A stretch of 64,000 nt of DNA from Lepidodermella squamata (lineage: Eukaryota; Gastrotricha). The DNA lies in NCBI GenBank assembly GCA_047495785.1, contig JBLDXI010000019.1:3472001-3536000 (forward strand), in the 5' to 3' direction. Positions 34,398 to 46,652 of the stretch are shown piece by piece. The translations under genes and the position numbers were made by a program. Below the pieces are notes generated by a model. The model saw only the letters and a list, made by a program, of their open reading frames with translations, ran no database searches and had not been told where the DNA came from. The number at the start of each line of letters is the position of its first letter. The stretch's first letter is position 1.

Positions 34398-36250
34398 TTA
34401 TAGCCGACGCCCTAGGACGTTCATCTTTTCTTTAAATATTCTGATGTTGACGGTCTCAGGGAAGGTATCGCGTGGTAGGTCGTTCCATTGATTGACGATC
34501 TCTTGCATCCTTCGAAAGGGTGCCGTGTCGACCCTGTTCTTCGACGATTTTGCGAGCTGTAGTTGATGGTGGTGTTTCTCGCTCGCTGCCCTCGTTCTTG
34601 TATTCGGCTTCGGGATTTTTATAAATTTCGAGCGGACTTGTTTCGTCCCCCGACCTGCTACCATAGTTTTGTAGAGATACGTCATGACCCCGACGAATCT
34701 GCGATGGCCCAGCGGTGTCAATTTGGCTTCCGTCATCTTCACAAACCTGTTTTGAACTGCATCGAGTTTCTCCAAGGTGCTAGCCGACGCCGCGAATGTG
34801 TATGGCACCATAGCGAATTCGAGGTATGGTAGAACGTAGGTCTTGTAAGCATTTTCGAGCTGGCGTGTCGACAAGTAAGGTCTCAGTCTTAGGAGTTGCG
34901 TGATTGTCCTGTTGGCCTGACCGATCTTCTTGGTCATGCATTCCTCCATTGATAGACCGGTGTCGAGTACTAGGCCCAGTAGCGTTGTAGTGGCCGTTTC
35001 CGCTTTCGAGGGGTTGGTGCTTTCAAGCGAGCTATCTTCATTCATTCTTCTTCTTCCACAGTTGAAACGTGGATAAGAGAACCTTGTATCTATCCTCTTC
35101 TTCGGGTCCATCGAGACTCTGTGAGCTCTCGCCCACTGCATAGCCTTCTCTTCTCCAATGTCGACATCTGATTGGTTCGTGCTTCCCAGGTTAAAGTCAT
35201 CGGCGAAGGTGTACGGCTCAGGTGGGTGGTAATTGGGCTGGTCGACGATTTTGGACACCGATCGGCTGATTCCGCTATACCAGACGAGCCAGAGGGATGG
35301 CCCCAGTGCACTACCTTGGCAGATACCTGCATCTTCAGATCGAAGGCTCGACGACGCCCCGGCCACCAAGACACGGAAGTATCTGTCTGTCAGGAATGAT
35401 CGGATCATAGCGCGAACTTGTCCCTGTATGCCCGATTTCCAAAGAATGTCGAGAAGAAGAGATCTGTCCACTCTGTCGAACGCCCCACTAACATCAGTTT
35501 GGCGGAGGATGAAATATTTTCTGTCGTTTATCGCGGAGATGATGTCGATTACCACTGACAGTTGGGTATCGTTTGTGCCGCAGCCTGACAGAAAGCAGAA
35601 AGGCGGCTTGTTCTGGAGGTATTACTCCGTTAGCTATCGCGGTTTTTACGACTAGTTCAGCAAGTATTATCTCCAGGACTTTGCCTACGTGTTCACCCAT
35701 ACCCACGGGTCGATAGTTGGCCTTGTTCGATTTAGACTTCTTCTTGAAAATTGGACATACGTTAACGACCTTGAAGACTGATGGCCAGGTACCTTCAACC
35801 TTCAGAATGCATTTTCTTCCACAAGAGTGCGAGTGGTTCTGAAATCCAGTCGGCCAACATTTTCAGTGGCTTCGTGCCGATTCCGCTCGGTCCCGGTGAC
35901 TTTCCTGGTTTCAGCTGCTTCAGTCTTGAGCTATTTCCGATTTGCTGACTGCGATTGTGCTAGCTATTACCTGAATTTGCACCTCGTCGCTCCAATTTCC
36001 TTGCCGCGGTGGTAGTTCCATCTTCTCTTGAAAGTGATCGGCTAATAGCTGCGCCTATAACACCATACAACACCAGGACGGTTATCTTTTTCAGCTTCCT
36101 TGTTTTGTTGATATCTTCAATGCAGCTTTCGTAGATTGCTTTCTTTTCGGCGTCTACCGAATAGAACTGGTGTCGCCCGTTTGTTGGATTATTTTCGATT
36201 CTGATTGTTGGGTCAAGGATAATTCCACTACGGGCCTTCTGATCGATAGC
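34398..36250 (-). mobile_element. Non-LTR retrotransposon (LINE), 5'-truncated, frame-broken
   Basis: The long minus-strand ORF 34398-35555 has reverse-transcriptase signatures: LRQTDVSGAFDRVDRSLLLD, ICQGSALGPSLWLVWY, the catalytic YTFADD box, and a C-terminal ENAYKTYVLPYLEFAMV and VNQWNDLPRDTFPE segment as in CR1/Jockey-type LINEs. Upstream, 35494-35706 in another frame gives KANYRPVGMGEHVGKVLE, the motif-0/1 region, so at least one frameshift separates them. Further up to ~36250 a Lys-rich linker (YSVDAEKKAIYESC) is still readable. No endonuclease was found. It is probably immobile. It differs clearly from the LINE at 53-54 kb. Confidence 0.82.
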
Positions 36251-36725
36251 TAATACTTATATCTATCGAATATATAGGGATTTTCGAACGAGTCTTTAAT
36301 GTTACTGATGCTGATGCATGGATAATAGTGTAGAATAATCTGAAACTTAAAATCTCATCCGTTTTTTAAACAAAATGTTGGCTCATAAGATTTCTATTAT
36401 TGCTGAAGTTGTTTTCAACTATAAATTCGAGGCCGATACAATTTGCTGTTTAGCTGAAATTTTTTCATTAAGGCACCCATAGTGACTCATACCCATGCAT
36501 TCGTTAGGAAGCAAGCTTTTCAAATCTGCAATTTATATCTGAAAATGTTGAAAATGACTAGAGTAGTATTCATTTCTAAGTGGCCGAAAAATCGCCTCAT
36601 AATGGGCGGATGCGACTTTTTAGGCACTTACATAGATGAATGCATGAGCATTTTTCCGAAATTCGGCGTCAGCTGTGACCAATCGTTGAACTCTCGTCCA
36701 TTTTCGTTTAATCTAAATTTTGTCA

Positions 36726-38235
36726 TTTTTCAAGCATTTTTCTCATTCTTATCGCACAGCCCACCTGGCAAACGCTCAGCCTAGATCCAAGGGCATTTTT
36801 CCCAGATACCGTACTTCGTTGAATGTTTTTCGTAGCGTCAAACTTCGAAATTTTCTGCTAAGCCGCATGTAAGCATTATTTAGAATTTTTTTTAAATTTG
36901 TTCAGCTTTGGACTTTTTTTTGCCAAAATGGCAGGTCGAATTTTCCGCCGCCCGTCGGCCCATGATGCTATCACACCTTCGTCTACATTGTGTGGAAGTT
37001 TCAGACTTGGCTTTTGAATCAAGGCAAAATTGCAGTTGACTTTTATGTCGACTTTTAAATTGTAAAAAGAATAGAGGAAAATATTCCTCACTTTGAAGTT
37101 GTACGTGCACCATGTGGCTCATACAGCTACGTGAATCATGCGCGAACCATGAAAATTTTTAATACAATCAATGGCAAAAATTAGGAAAAACACACTTCAA
37201 ATTCCATTCTACCGCTCGTCTCACTTGCAGAAGCCAAAGTTGCTCTTTCGGCTGATATTAGAGCATAGGTCGATGTACCCACAACCAAAAGGAAACGTTA
37301 AAATACGACTTACCATTTTGACAAAAAAATTCCAAAGTTGAACAACTTTTTAGGTTATTTTTAAGCACATTATCAGGCCCGCCTACGTTACGGCTCTGCG
37401 CGCGCTCCTATTGGCCGGCCATTTCGCGCACACTGTTACGCAACACACGCGCGCCGTAAGTGCGTGCGTGCACAACTGAATCATTTTAACCCAAAAAAGT
37501 CGCGCATTTCGCATATATTCTATCAGATTTATAAAACATAATTTCAACCGAAAAAATCTTTATCTATCGATATAAAATGTGCATAGTAGGTATGAAAAAT
37601 AAGCATACGTGGCTAACTTTAGGACATATTTACAAGGCATGCTCACTCGCCCAAGTCGTGCGCACTGTTATTTATCGCTAATTTTACCGCGCGCGCAGTT
37701 GTCAAAGAGTAACTTAAACTTTTTGTGGCGGTTTTTATGCCAGAATGAAGAGAATTTAATCGATTGAATATAGGGTTCTCGCTCGAAAAACTGAAAGGGA
37801 AAAAGTTTTACGTGCACTGAAAAATTAGGGCGGGTGACCTCACGCGAGCGCACCACCAAGTAAAAATTGTGCACGTCAAATGTTTAATTCCCAAATTTCA
37901 ATCGTAACAAATCTATATTCAATCGATAGAGAATTCAATTTACTTCAATTCGATGTAACAGCCGACGTGAAATTCATAGATTGCCTTTTGATTTCAGTTC
38001 AAAATGAGCTGACCAATAGGAGCGCGCGCAGAGCCGTAACGTAGGCGGGCCTGAAAATGTGCTATTTTTAATAACGCTTCCAAGCGGCCGACAAGCAAAT
38101 GTCGACTTTTGACGATATGAACAAAATTCAACGAAGTACGGAATCTAGGCAAGATGCCTCTCACTTTAGGCTGAGGTCTTGCGCAGCGTTTGCCAGGTGG
38201 CCTGTGCGATAAGAATGAGAAATGAGGCTTGAAAA
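36726..38235. repeat. Foldback element with interrupted inverted arms
   Basis: The right arm 38011-38235 matches, inverted, 36726-36890 (TCATTCTTATCGCACAG, CACCTGGCAAACGCT, CGTACTTCGTTGAAT) and then 37352-37416 (AGGCCCGCCTACGTTACGGC, CTGCGCGCGCTCCTATTGG). The left arm is therefore split by about 460 bp (36890-37352) that has no counterpart on the right: an insertion on the left or a deletion on the right. The centre (37417-38010) carries no ORF. The arms are far more GC-rich at their inner ends than the surroundings. Confidence 0.78.
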
Positions 38236-39236
38236 TTTCGATTTATTTCCTATCTTTTCTCACTTATTTATCTATAGGCACTTATTAGTGGCTTTTACAC
38301 TGGCTTTTTTGATAGGTTTAAAACAGGGTAATTAACGTCAGCCGATTTTCAACAGATGGTGTGAACACTAAGAAACATAGGTCAGTTAGGTGTTTTTAAC
38401 ACCACCCGGATGGCGTTGCTTAACGTGTTAAAAATCACGTTTATAACGTCAACCAGTTTAAAACAGGTTGCATAACCTTATTTAACGCCAACGCGTTGAA
38501 ATTTACCATTCCCGCTGAAGTCACCATTCGTTTGACCCGGTAAAATGTACCTGATGGACGCCGAAAATTCGAATAAAAATAGGATATTAACTCAGCTGAA
38601 TTATCTGAATTTTATGAGACCAAAATCCTCGCCGTACCTACTATAAGCGTGCGATTTTCTGGATAAATTATGCTTCGCAAAGGTTTAGCTAATTTTCATC
38701 GTAATATAATTTTCATTCTAATGGCAGAAACTTTCATCGCAATAGGCATGGGGCATCGCTGTCAATAATCTACAGTCCAACTAGCCATCACAGCACGCTA
38801 AGTTTCGCTTCGCAAAATTCCTGTAGTAGCAAAAAATTAAAAATGATGTAGGTAGGGTTTCCAAAATTATTCCGATTTTTTTTAATGGTGAAATTGAACC
38901 GTGGGTAATCGTAATCAGAACAGGCGTGATATCCACAACTCTGGCATGATATCCAAATTATCAAAGTTAGGTAAACTTTTATGAATCCTTTCATATTATT
39001 TCTCTTTAACGTAGTTCTAAGCAACCGATACAACCTTGTGTATAAACGACATCTGTTTGTAACGGCTATTTCGCAACAAGCCAAGGCGTCCCGTTAAGTT
39101 TAAACCGTCAACGCGTTTGGGAAAGAGACAGCGTAAAAGCCACTATATTGATACGCGTCTGAGTATAGCTAATTTGATGGCTTTTGTGTTTAAATTTCAC
39201 GGAATATTCGAATAGTAGTAAACAGCGTGCAGATAT
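38236..39236. other. Spacer with low-complexity TTTAA/AACGT motifs
   Basis: Region 38310-38510 repeats GTTTAAAACAGG, TTTTTAACACC and AACGTCA in both orientations without a clear unit. No gene was found. The right end leads into the conserved Ly6 upstream region. Confidence 0.4.
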
Positions 39237-39536
39237 TAACCTTTCTCGGATGCCGATGGATTGTTTAATTGAATGCTGTTTATCATCCTGTGTATCTCCC
39301 GTCGCATAGCTGCACACACGCGCATCGTCTTTCAAGACTTCACAATACCTGGTGCAATCATAAATTAATCAACGAGGCCGCCTTTTGTCGATATGGTTCG
39401 CCTTCCTATTCGCTCAATAAAGCTAGACCTTGCCAATTTCCCCCGGGCGGTTCGACCTTTGCCGTCGAAACATCTTTGCGAACTTAATTCAGCTACGAGT
39501 TTTGGAAATGACCCGATTTTTACATATTTCTTGTTC

Positions 39537-40238
39537 ATGATTGCACTTAATGTCGAGCTAAGCTCAGCTCTATCATGCCTGATGTGCACCGCGGCATCGG
39601 GTATATGCGCGGAAAAGGATGCTGCTAAGGTGACTTGCTCTGTTGGTGGCAAGGATGTCGTCTGTATAGTAAGTTTAGTGTCGCAGGTGAACAAGAAGAA
39701 AAATTCCATCTCTCTTGCAGGCCGCAAAGGCTCCCGATAAAAATGGAATGAAAGCTGCCATGGACCAGGCTATCGCGAAAGCTAAATCAATAGGTGACGG
39801 ATTGAAGAACACCACGTGTTCAACATTTCTGCAGCAAATGAGTGATTCGATGCAGAAAATGGACGCTCCGGTAACAGGCACCGGTAACTCCTATGCATGC
39901 GGCATGAAGTTATCGTGTGTTGTTTGTAGCAGCGTGCTTAATGCCACATCGCCGTATTGCCCTATGTCGTCCTATGCTGATGCGATGAAATATCTCACAG
40001 ATTACGAATCAAGCGTAAGTTTAAAAGGCTATTCATTTAAATTCCGTGTCACGTTTATTGAAGCTTAGTCCAATGACTCTCTATTTATTTCGTAACACAA
40101 TTTCTGTTTTTTTTCTGTTCGTAGACGTCGCCGAAGTGCTGCACAACAGACAACTGTAATACGATGAGCTCGGCAATCACTTTCTCCGCCAGTTTCTTCA
40201 TTTTATTGGCCGAATTTTGTTGGGTGATGTGCTATTGA
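39537..40238 (+). CDS. Ly6/uPAR-like GPI-anchored protein, copy 3, start region altered (179 aa)
   Basis: Exons 39537-39668, 39721-40014 and 40125-40238, phase 0 throughout. Proteins of copies 2 and 3 match closely: LSCLMCTAASGICAEKDA, KAPDKNGMKAAMDQAIAKAK and PKCCTTDNCN are near-identical. Copy 2 starts at an ATG before a run of six T; the matching place in copy 3 (39508-39518, ATGACCCGATTTTT) has five T, so that ATG is out of frame. The next in-frame ATG (39537) leaves a signal peptide of only ~15 residues (MIALNVELSSALS). A longer in-frame ORF begins at 39393 but reads through the conserved non-coding upstream sequence. The gene may still work with a shortened leader or may be a recent pseudogene. 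Hydrophobic C-terminal tail FFILLAEFCWVMCY fits GPI attachment. Confidence 0.75.
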
Positions 40239-41588
40239 GGCTCATGGCTACCATGTCATCTAATTGTACTCAACAAATGTGGGGCCTTTTTCGAGCAATA
40301 TTTTTTATTATTAAAAGGCTATTTGGTCCATTTAAAATGAAAGCCATTCATCCCCAATAATTCAACAATAATTAGCTTATCACTATCCAGTATCATTAAA
40401 ATCCTGCTTTCCGTTTACGAACGCTAACTTTAAATTAAAGAACTGTCTACGAAATTATTCTAATAAAGTCAAACCTATCTTTCCTTACGAAAAACGAAGC
40501 GAACGAACGAAATGTTTTTTATTTATACTCATTTGACATTGAAATTTTATTTAAAGGCAAAAGCACTTGTACAGCTAAATGGCAGATTTTTATTTTTTTA
40601 TCAGTTGAGCTAAGTGACTGCGCTGAAGTCACTTTCGTCTTCGGTTCAATTTCAAGTTTTCAGCCATAAATAAAGCTTAGTTCTATTAGCTTTCTCCAAT
40701 TTATGATTTGATTTTGAGGGTTATTTGAAAAAACCAAAAGGTGAAGCTCATGAAAAAGAACGGTTAAAAGCCACACAGCATATCCTTTTGTTGGTGCCAG
40801 AGTCGATCGAGTTCCGTAAAGGTCGGCAGAACTGTATTTCCTCTCAACCTGCAATTTTAGTATTATTTTATTCCGGGGCAGTCTTGATCAGAACTCGAAT
40901 CTAAATCCGTGAACAGTTTTTGGTAACCGTGTATTGGGACGCTGGGCAATGCGATGCGATCGTACCGGACACGGGATAGCCCGCATGTATCCCTCAACGC
41001 GAAGCCATAAAATTCACCCCAAGCGCTTTTGTAGCAGAGCAATAATTCCGTTGTAGGTAGCCTTCAGTTTTTGAGGCTTAAATACATTCAAGGAAAAACA
41101 ATGCTCATTTTCCTAAAAAGCAAAGCTTCCTACTTTCTATAGAAGAATTCAGTGTAGGCGGTCGTCCATATATAAGGCCCCGAGTAACGCATGGCATTCA
41201 GCTCATTCAATTATCCCCAGGCGCGGCTCAGAAATGTATCGTGCCAATGCAATACAGGTGTATAGAATGTTGCAAAGGGACATATTGAATGATCTGAGCA
41301 TAGACAGTTTTATTGTTTAACGTTCCTCTAGCATTAACGTGCTCTCGAAAAGCATTGGTGGAGATTGAAGAATTGGGATTTCGGGAACGCATTTCTCACA
41401 GCCATATTAACCATTTACTGCTGAATTGATCTGAATTTATCTGACAAGTGGTGTGATATAAGTTCTATATCAGGTGCTATTAAGATTGAATTTTCAGATT
41501 TTCAGTTGCAAAGTTTACTATCAGTTAGAAGCTTTTCACACAACATAAAAAATCTGGCGGTACAAAAGAGATATTTCCCTGTAAAAAT
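40239..41588. other. Intergenic between convergent Ly6 and channel genes
   Basis: Only the two gene 3' ends are expected here. A TATATAAGG box-like string near 41169 has no gene attached that I can support. No repeat or ORF of note. Confidence 0.5.
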
Positions 41589-42913
41589 TCATTCTAGCAT
41601 CTTGCGACCATAATGTAATACGACCATCAAAACAATGAGTGAAGCACTCGCAGCTACCAGTGCATCGATGATTCTCAAGATTCTCACGCCTTTCGAATTT
41701 TTCCCTTTCCACAGACGAAATTTACCGAATTTCTGCTCGCTGAGAGTAAGAGTAACAATGGCGTAGATAGTGATTAGGACGCAGATAACGTTAGAGCTTA
41801 TTAAGATATTGATCAGGTAAACTTCATCGGCGGTCCGTGGGATAAGCGAGTCAACCAGTGCTAGGAGGACTGAAGTCGCCAGGTTGACGGTCATGCAGAA
41901 GTTAGGCCGATCTGGATGTCGCGGGTCCATGAGCAACGCTGAAATTTGCAAGATGAATAGGGTCGAAGACGGGACAAAAACATTGCCAACGTAGTACTCA
42001 TGCTTTCTCTTCAATACCAAGTTGATTGTGACATGTTGATAGGTCTTCTCATTTGATAGCGATCCGTTAAAGTCGACAAACTCCCAAATTTCGTTGTTGC
42101 GGAGAGGGGGGTAATTCACAAAATTGGTCATCAACTCAATTTTCAAGTCTACTTCATTCGCAAGATTCTCATTCTCAAACTCAAATGTGCAAGTTGATGT
42201 GTCGAAGGGGAATTTTGTATACTTGAAAAAGAAGCAGCTAGTTGTGAACGGGCGCACTGTGTAGATCAGAAACCTTGGTTTTGGCCCAACAAATGGCCGA
42301 ACTTTGATTAATCTCTCGCTGAAAGTGCTGCGATGAGCATTCATTTTTGGCAAAGATAACCACTTACTATCTTAAAGGCCGAGATTCGCCAATGGCGTTC
42401 AAGTGCTGCATGTCAGGCCACCAAACTTGATCGATTGGAACTTCGAATTGAATTCGCGATAGGTGAGTAATGTTGAACCGTGTGAAACCAGGCCACAATT
42501 CGCTTCTGATATCACTACCGCAAGGGATTTCCCAAAAAATGCGGAGCACCAACGACGCCGTTACACTAGGAAAAAATTGTTTTTTAAGAATGGGGCTACA
42601 TGCGGTTAAATGTTCGAGATAAATGTCGAGATAAATGTTCGAGTTCTATCCCATACCTCATATCGAGATCGCTAACATCCTCAATGTAAACGAGACTTAG
42701 TTGAACGTAGCTGTTTATCGGCTGTAAGAAATTTTCTGTCTGCTGGTGATATTCAGAGGGTAAATTTCCAGCTAGCGCGATAGGGCACAGCTCGAAGAAG
42801 CGCTTTTTCATTACATCGGGCTCGTACTTTTTGCTGGACACCCGATATATGAACACAGTTGGTACAAAAGTAAAAAAGATAAGTGCTTTAAAAGTCCTCA
42901 TTAACATTAGCAA
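41589..42913 (-). CDS. Pentameric (Cys-loop) ligand-gated ion channel subunit (394 aa)
   Basis: Exons 42657-42913, 42368-42565 and 41589-42318 splice in frame (1185 nt). Signal peptide FKALIFFTFVPTVFIYRVSS; ligand-binding domain with VDQ-like IPIDQVWWPDMQHLNA (canonical W.PD element); Cys-loop C...FPFD...C; M1-M3 in EYYVGNVFVPSSTLFILQISALL, NLATSVLLALVDSLIPRTADEV and YLINILISSNVICVLITIYAIV; a very short M3-M4 loop (about 25 basic residues) and M4 near ALVAASASLIVLMVV. The loop between the two cysteines is 14 residues where 13 is standard. The M2 lacks the usual Leu ring spacing, so ion selectivity cannot be called. ATG choice among three close in-frame Mets (42913, 42907, 42901) is open. It is shorter than typical subunits, mainly from the M3-M4 loop and N-terminus. 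Confidence 0.85.
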
Positions 42914-44076
42914 GCTCGACGAAATTTAGGCTTTGATGTTATAGCGAAATTTGTGTCCTGTTTCCAGTCAATAGGGGGAGCTAAATCTACAATCGAAAAT
43001 TTACAGATGAACATTTGCCGGAAATTGGCTATGCTGCCAAATCTTAACCACAAAGCCTTGAATATTTGTTTCATTTTATTACATCACGTTTCCTCCTTCA
43101 TTCATTCATTCGAATCCAAAAATAAAAAATGCTATAGAGATGAAAATAGTCATTCAATATTTGATTACTAAAAATATAGAATTCACTCAGTCGCACGGAA
43201 AATCAGAAACGAAACAAAATGACGGTAAAAGAGCTCAGCACTAGCAGATTTGTTGTCCAAATTGTCCAGCGGCATTGAAACAACAGCGCATAACAGCGCG
43301 CGCCCTAAACGTTTTTCGAGGCCGTCTTTTCGACGGGCAAAGTCCAAAGCATGGAGCCATACAAGTCCACACAAATGAATGCTCACATCTATGGCTCACA
43401 GATAAAAATAAATGCATTGTAAAAATTATTGGCAACCATTTTATGCACTAGTAATAAGTAATAAGGGCCCTTTCTATACTTACGGCACGTCTCATTTAAC
43501 TCGGCTTCAGGGGTGATTCTGGTAAACTCTGATAATATTCGCTTGAGGCGCAAGCTGAGTTAACGATTCGTGTGTGAGTTTTATAAACTGGTTCTACTGC
43601 GGGTTTCAGGGTATCCAGAGTAAATTAATTCATATCTCTGTGTCTTAAAGGCAATGTTACTAATAAGAATTATGTAACGCAGACCACCAATAAATCGGTA
43701 TCTCTCTCTATACTTTCAGGTTTTACTGCTGCTTTGGTCTAGAATTGTTTGTGTTATGAAAACTGCTTTTCTGAAATATATTCTTTTAAGAATAAATATG
43801 CACTGGTTTGCCTTAACTTGGTGTCAGAACTTTGATGTTGAAAAACTTCTTGGAAATTATTAGAGAATCGCGATGGCTGTAACCATTGGTGATTGGGTAA
43901 TACCTTCGCTTGACCATTCTTAGCCGAATTCTACTAGGCTTGAGGAATGGGTTACGCATATTTCAAATGAAGTCCATTATCTGTTAGCTGACCCGGAAGA
44001 CGCGGCAAATGAGCAATTAATGATCAATCCAAGCATATAATTCTCATAAATATCATAAATTTACAAATTATTTCAG
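42914..44076. other. Intergenic, upstream side of channel gene
   Basis: Nothing recognisable besides the P450 exon relic starting at 44077; short ORFs at 42953-43435 overlap on both strands and look spurious. Degraded upstream P450 sequence could be present but was not identified. Confidence 0.4.
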
Positions 44077-44111
44077 GCTATGAAATTCCTCCTTTCACCA
44101 TGGTATTGTAA
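44077..44111 (+). pseudogene. Relic of a P450 second exon
   Basis: After the acceptor aaattatttcag the frame reads (G)YEIPPFTMVL and then a TAA stop. The intact paralogues have GFDIPPYTMIVFN and GYDIPPNTLVMYN exactly at the start of their second exon, also after a phase-1 acceptor. The match is only ~11 residues, but position relative to the splice site and closeness to the CYP pair (0.6 kb upstream) support a decayed third copy. Confidence 0.5.
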
Positions 44112-44647
44112 AATGTTTTGGAAAATTTATAGTGAAAATAAATGCATGGGCAATGGGCAGAGAATACATGTATTATTTTTCAATAAGCATAATTCCAGCT
44201 ATATGCTTGAAAATTTAGAAAGATTTCATTCAGAAAAGTATAACGCACTAGCAATGTTAAACATACACTACAGGGACTTCATGACTAGTTTCGGGGTCGA
44301 CATAAGTCCAGCTCACACGTTAATGCTCACGCTATTCCATTTAAAGAGAGAGCTTGTGTGTGCTCTTTAATGGCAAGCGAGTTTTGTTTGGCGCCGTTTT
44401 CACTGAATAAACCTTTTCTTTCTTATATAATAAATGTTGGGTTTTTTGAATTTTCTTTAATCGATAGAGTCTGCTCACACTCGAAGACATCAACACTCTT
44501 CACCGCTTATTTGGAGGGATTCGATTCTTTCCAATACTATGTGATGTTTTCAATCATCTTATCAGCGTTTTTGCAACGTCGCATCAAAGCGTCTCAAATT
44601 GTTTCAAATTGGTGTTAACCATCATGTTTGCAGAGCCGATCCTGGTT

Positions 44648-44654
44648 TATAAAT
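44648..44654 (+). promoter_or_regulatory. TATA box of the plus-strand CYP gene
   Basis: TATAAAT, 39 bases before the ATG at 44693. The matching box of the minus-strand paralogue lies at a similar place. Confidence 0.5.
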
Positions 44655-44692
44655 CTTGTTTAACATTTTAGAGACTTATTGCACGTAGAAAA

Positions 44693-46225
44693 ATGATAAC
44701 AGCAGCTTTTTTCGCATTGGTTTTCGCAGTTCTCCTTATCCTCGGATGGAGAAAAGTCCTATCAGATCTGTTATGGAAACTCCCACCCGGTCCTTTGCCT
44801 CTTCCTTACATCGGCAGCTTATACCAGATGGCAATTCACGGAAAAAAGGCGAAGCTATGGCAGATAATGACGAAAATATCTGAGAAATACGGGCCTGTAT
44901 TTACGTTTTACTTCGGGCCAGTTCGTATGATAGTTCTTAATGATTCTGAAACAATTCATCAAGTTCTTATCGCTCAAGCCCGAACATTCCAACACCGCTT
45001 CGAATCTATGATTCCTGGCTTTAAAGCCATACCCTCTGGTGTCGTATTTGCTAACAACGAAAAATGGCGGAAAAATCGAAGATTTGGCCTGAAAGCCATG
45101 CGAGATTTCGGCATGGGAAAAGAAGCGATGGTGGCGAAAATTCAGGAAGAAACGCGGCATCTCCTATCAGATTTCGAGGCAATTTCGAAGTCGGGAGATG
45201 AGATCAATCCTACCCCGCTGATAACTAACTCTGTCTTTAATGTTATGAACTCCTTGGTTCTCGGGAAACGTTTCAATCGTGACGATGGAATGTTCATAAA
45301 GCTCACTAATCTTATCGAGCAGATTACAAGTCAAAATCCTGCTGAGCAAGGGGCTTTCCTCCTCATTCCTTACTTGGAAAATATATTCCTTCCAACTCAA
45401 ATCAAATACGCCCTTCAATTTGACGATAAAATCAAGTCGCTCCTCAAAAATGCCATCGAAGAACATCGCGAAGGCTACGATCCAGAAAATATCCGGGATT
45501 TCCCAGATTTATTCATCCAGGCGCAACATCAAGGCGATCCTTATTCGATTGATGAGTTCTCCAACATCATGTCGGACCTGTTCGGCGCTGGAACCGACAC
45601 TACGTCGACAGCTCTAAGCTTCTCGCTTTTCTACTTGACGAAACATCCTGAAGTTCAGCGTAAGTCCCAAGCCGCAATCGATGAAGCCATCGAGTCGGAC
45701 AGACTTCCGACTCTCACCGATCGTCAGCAATTGGTCTACATAGATGCGGTGATGTGCGAAGTTCTGCGCCATTCTTCACTAGTTCCTTTGGCGTTATCTC
45801 GCACAAATCTTCAAGAAAAAGCTTCAGTTACAGGTTAGTATCAGAAGGCATCAATAATTGAGCTTAAAATCTAATACTATTTTACAGGGTTTGACATCCC
45901 GCCTTATACTATGATTGTATTCAATCAAGCTGCTCTTAACTGGGATCGATCTTACTGGGGCAATCCAGAGGAATTTTCACCGCAGCGCTTTATCGATAAA
46001 GATGGCAAGCTGCTGGCGCATTCAAGCCATTTCTTCCCGTTCGGTCTTGGTACCCGCATCTGCCTTGGTGAAAGTCTCGCTAAAGTTGAGTACTTTATCA
46101 TGCTAACGGCTATCTTGCAGCGATATACACTCGAGCTTGTTACTAAAGAAGTCGAAGCGAGTGATTGCCATGACGGCGCCATACTGAAGGCCCCAAATTA
46201 CACATTGAGAGTCAAAAGCCGATGA
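44693..46225 (+). CDS. Microsomal cytochrome P450, CYP2-like (492 aa)
   Basis: Two exons, 44693-45833 and 45888-46225, joined at phase 1. N-terminal membrane anchor (AAFFALVFAVLLILGW), proline-rich hinge (KLPPGPLPLPYIGSLYQM), helix-C WRKNRRFGLKAM, I-helix oxygen-binding motif FGAGTDTTS, K-helix ExxR (EVLRHSS), and haem loop FPFGLGTRICLGE with the Cys thiolate ligand. All P450 hallmarks are intact, so it should be an ER mono-oxygenase working with P450 reductase; substrate unknown. Length and exon sizes (1141 and 338 nt) are identical to the convergent paralogue at 46.6-48.2 kb. Confidence 0.95.
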
Positions 46226-46652
46226 GACCAGTACTTAGCAATTGGTATAATGGAGAAAGTTAGCTAGCGTGGACTTTCTTGTTTTGATTAGAAGTGACTT
46301 GAATAAAATGACACCCTCTGATTATCTAAGAATCTGCTAATGATCTAATACTGCCATTGATCCGAAAAAATGACTTTTTGACAGACGCAGGATTTGAACC
46401 CAAATATCGGATCTCGCAGTTCATTTTTGACAGTTATAGTGATAAGTGGCTTCTTAGGGAATGCATCAAATTCGACGAATGTCTGAAGGGAATAGATACT
46501 ACGAAAAAGTTCTTTATTAGAAAATGTAGAATCTATGGCAACAGATAGTTCAAAGCGATAAATATTAGTCCTAATTCACTGACAAATAATTATTACAATA
46601 AATAAAATGCTGAATAAATCATATTCCGAGTCCAATTCACGAATTCACGTCC
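46226..46652. other. Short spacer between the convergent CYP 3' ends
   Basis: Contains both 3' UTRs, with AATAAA-type signals near 46300 (plus) and reverse-strand TTTATT near 46595-46605. A 63-codon ORF at 46357 has no support. Confidence 0.5.

Noticed and set aside
46376-46420. Possible tRNA B box (GGGTTCAAATCC on the minus strand)
   Set aside because: No pairing acceptor or anticodon stem is present.
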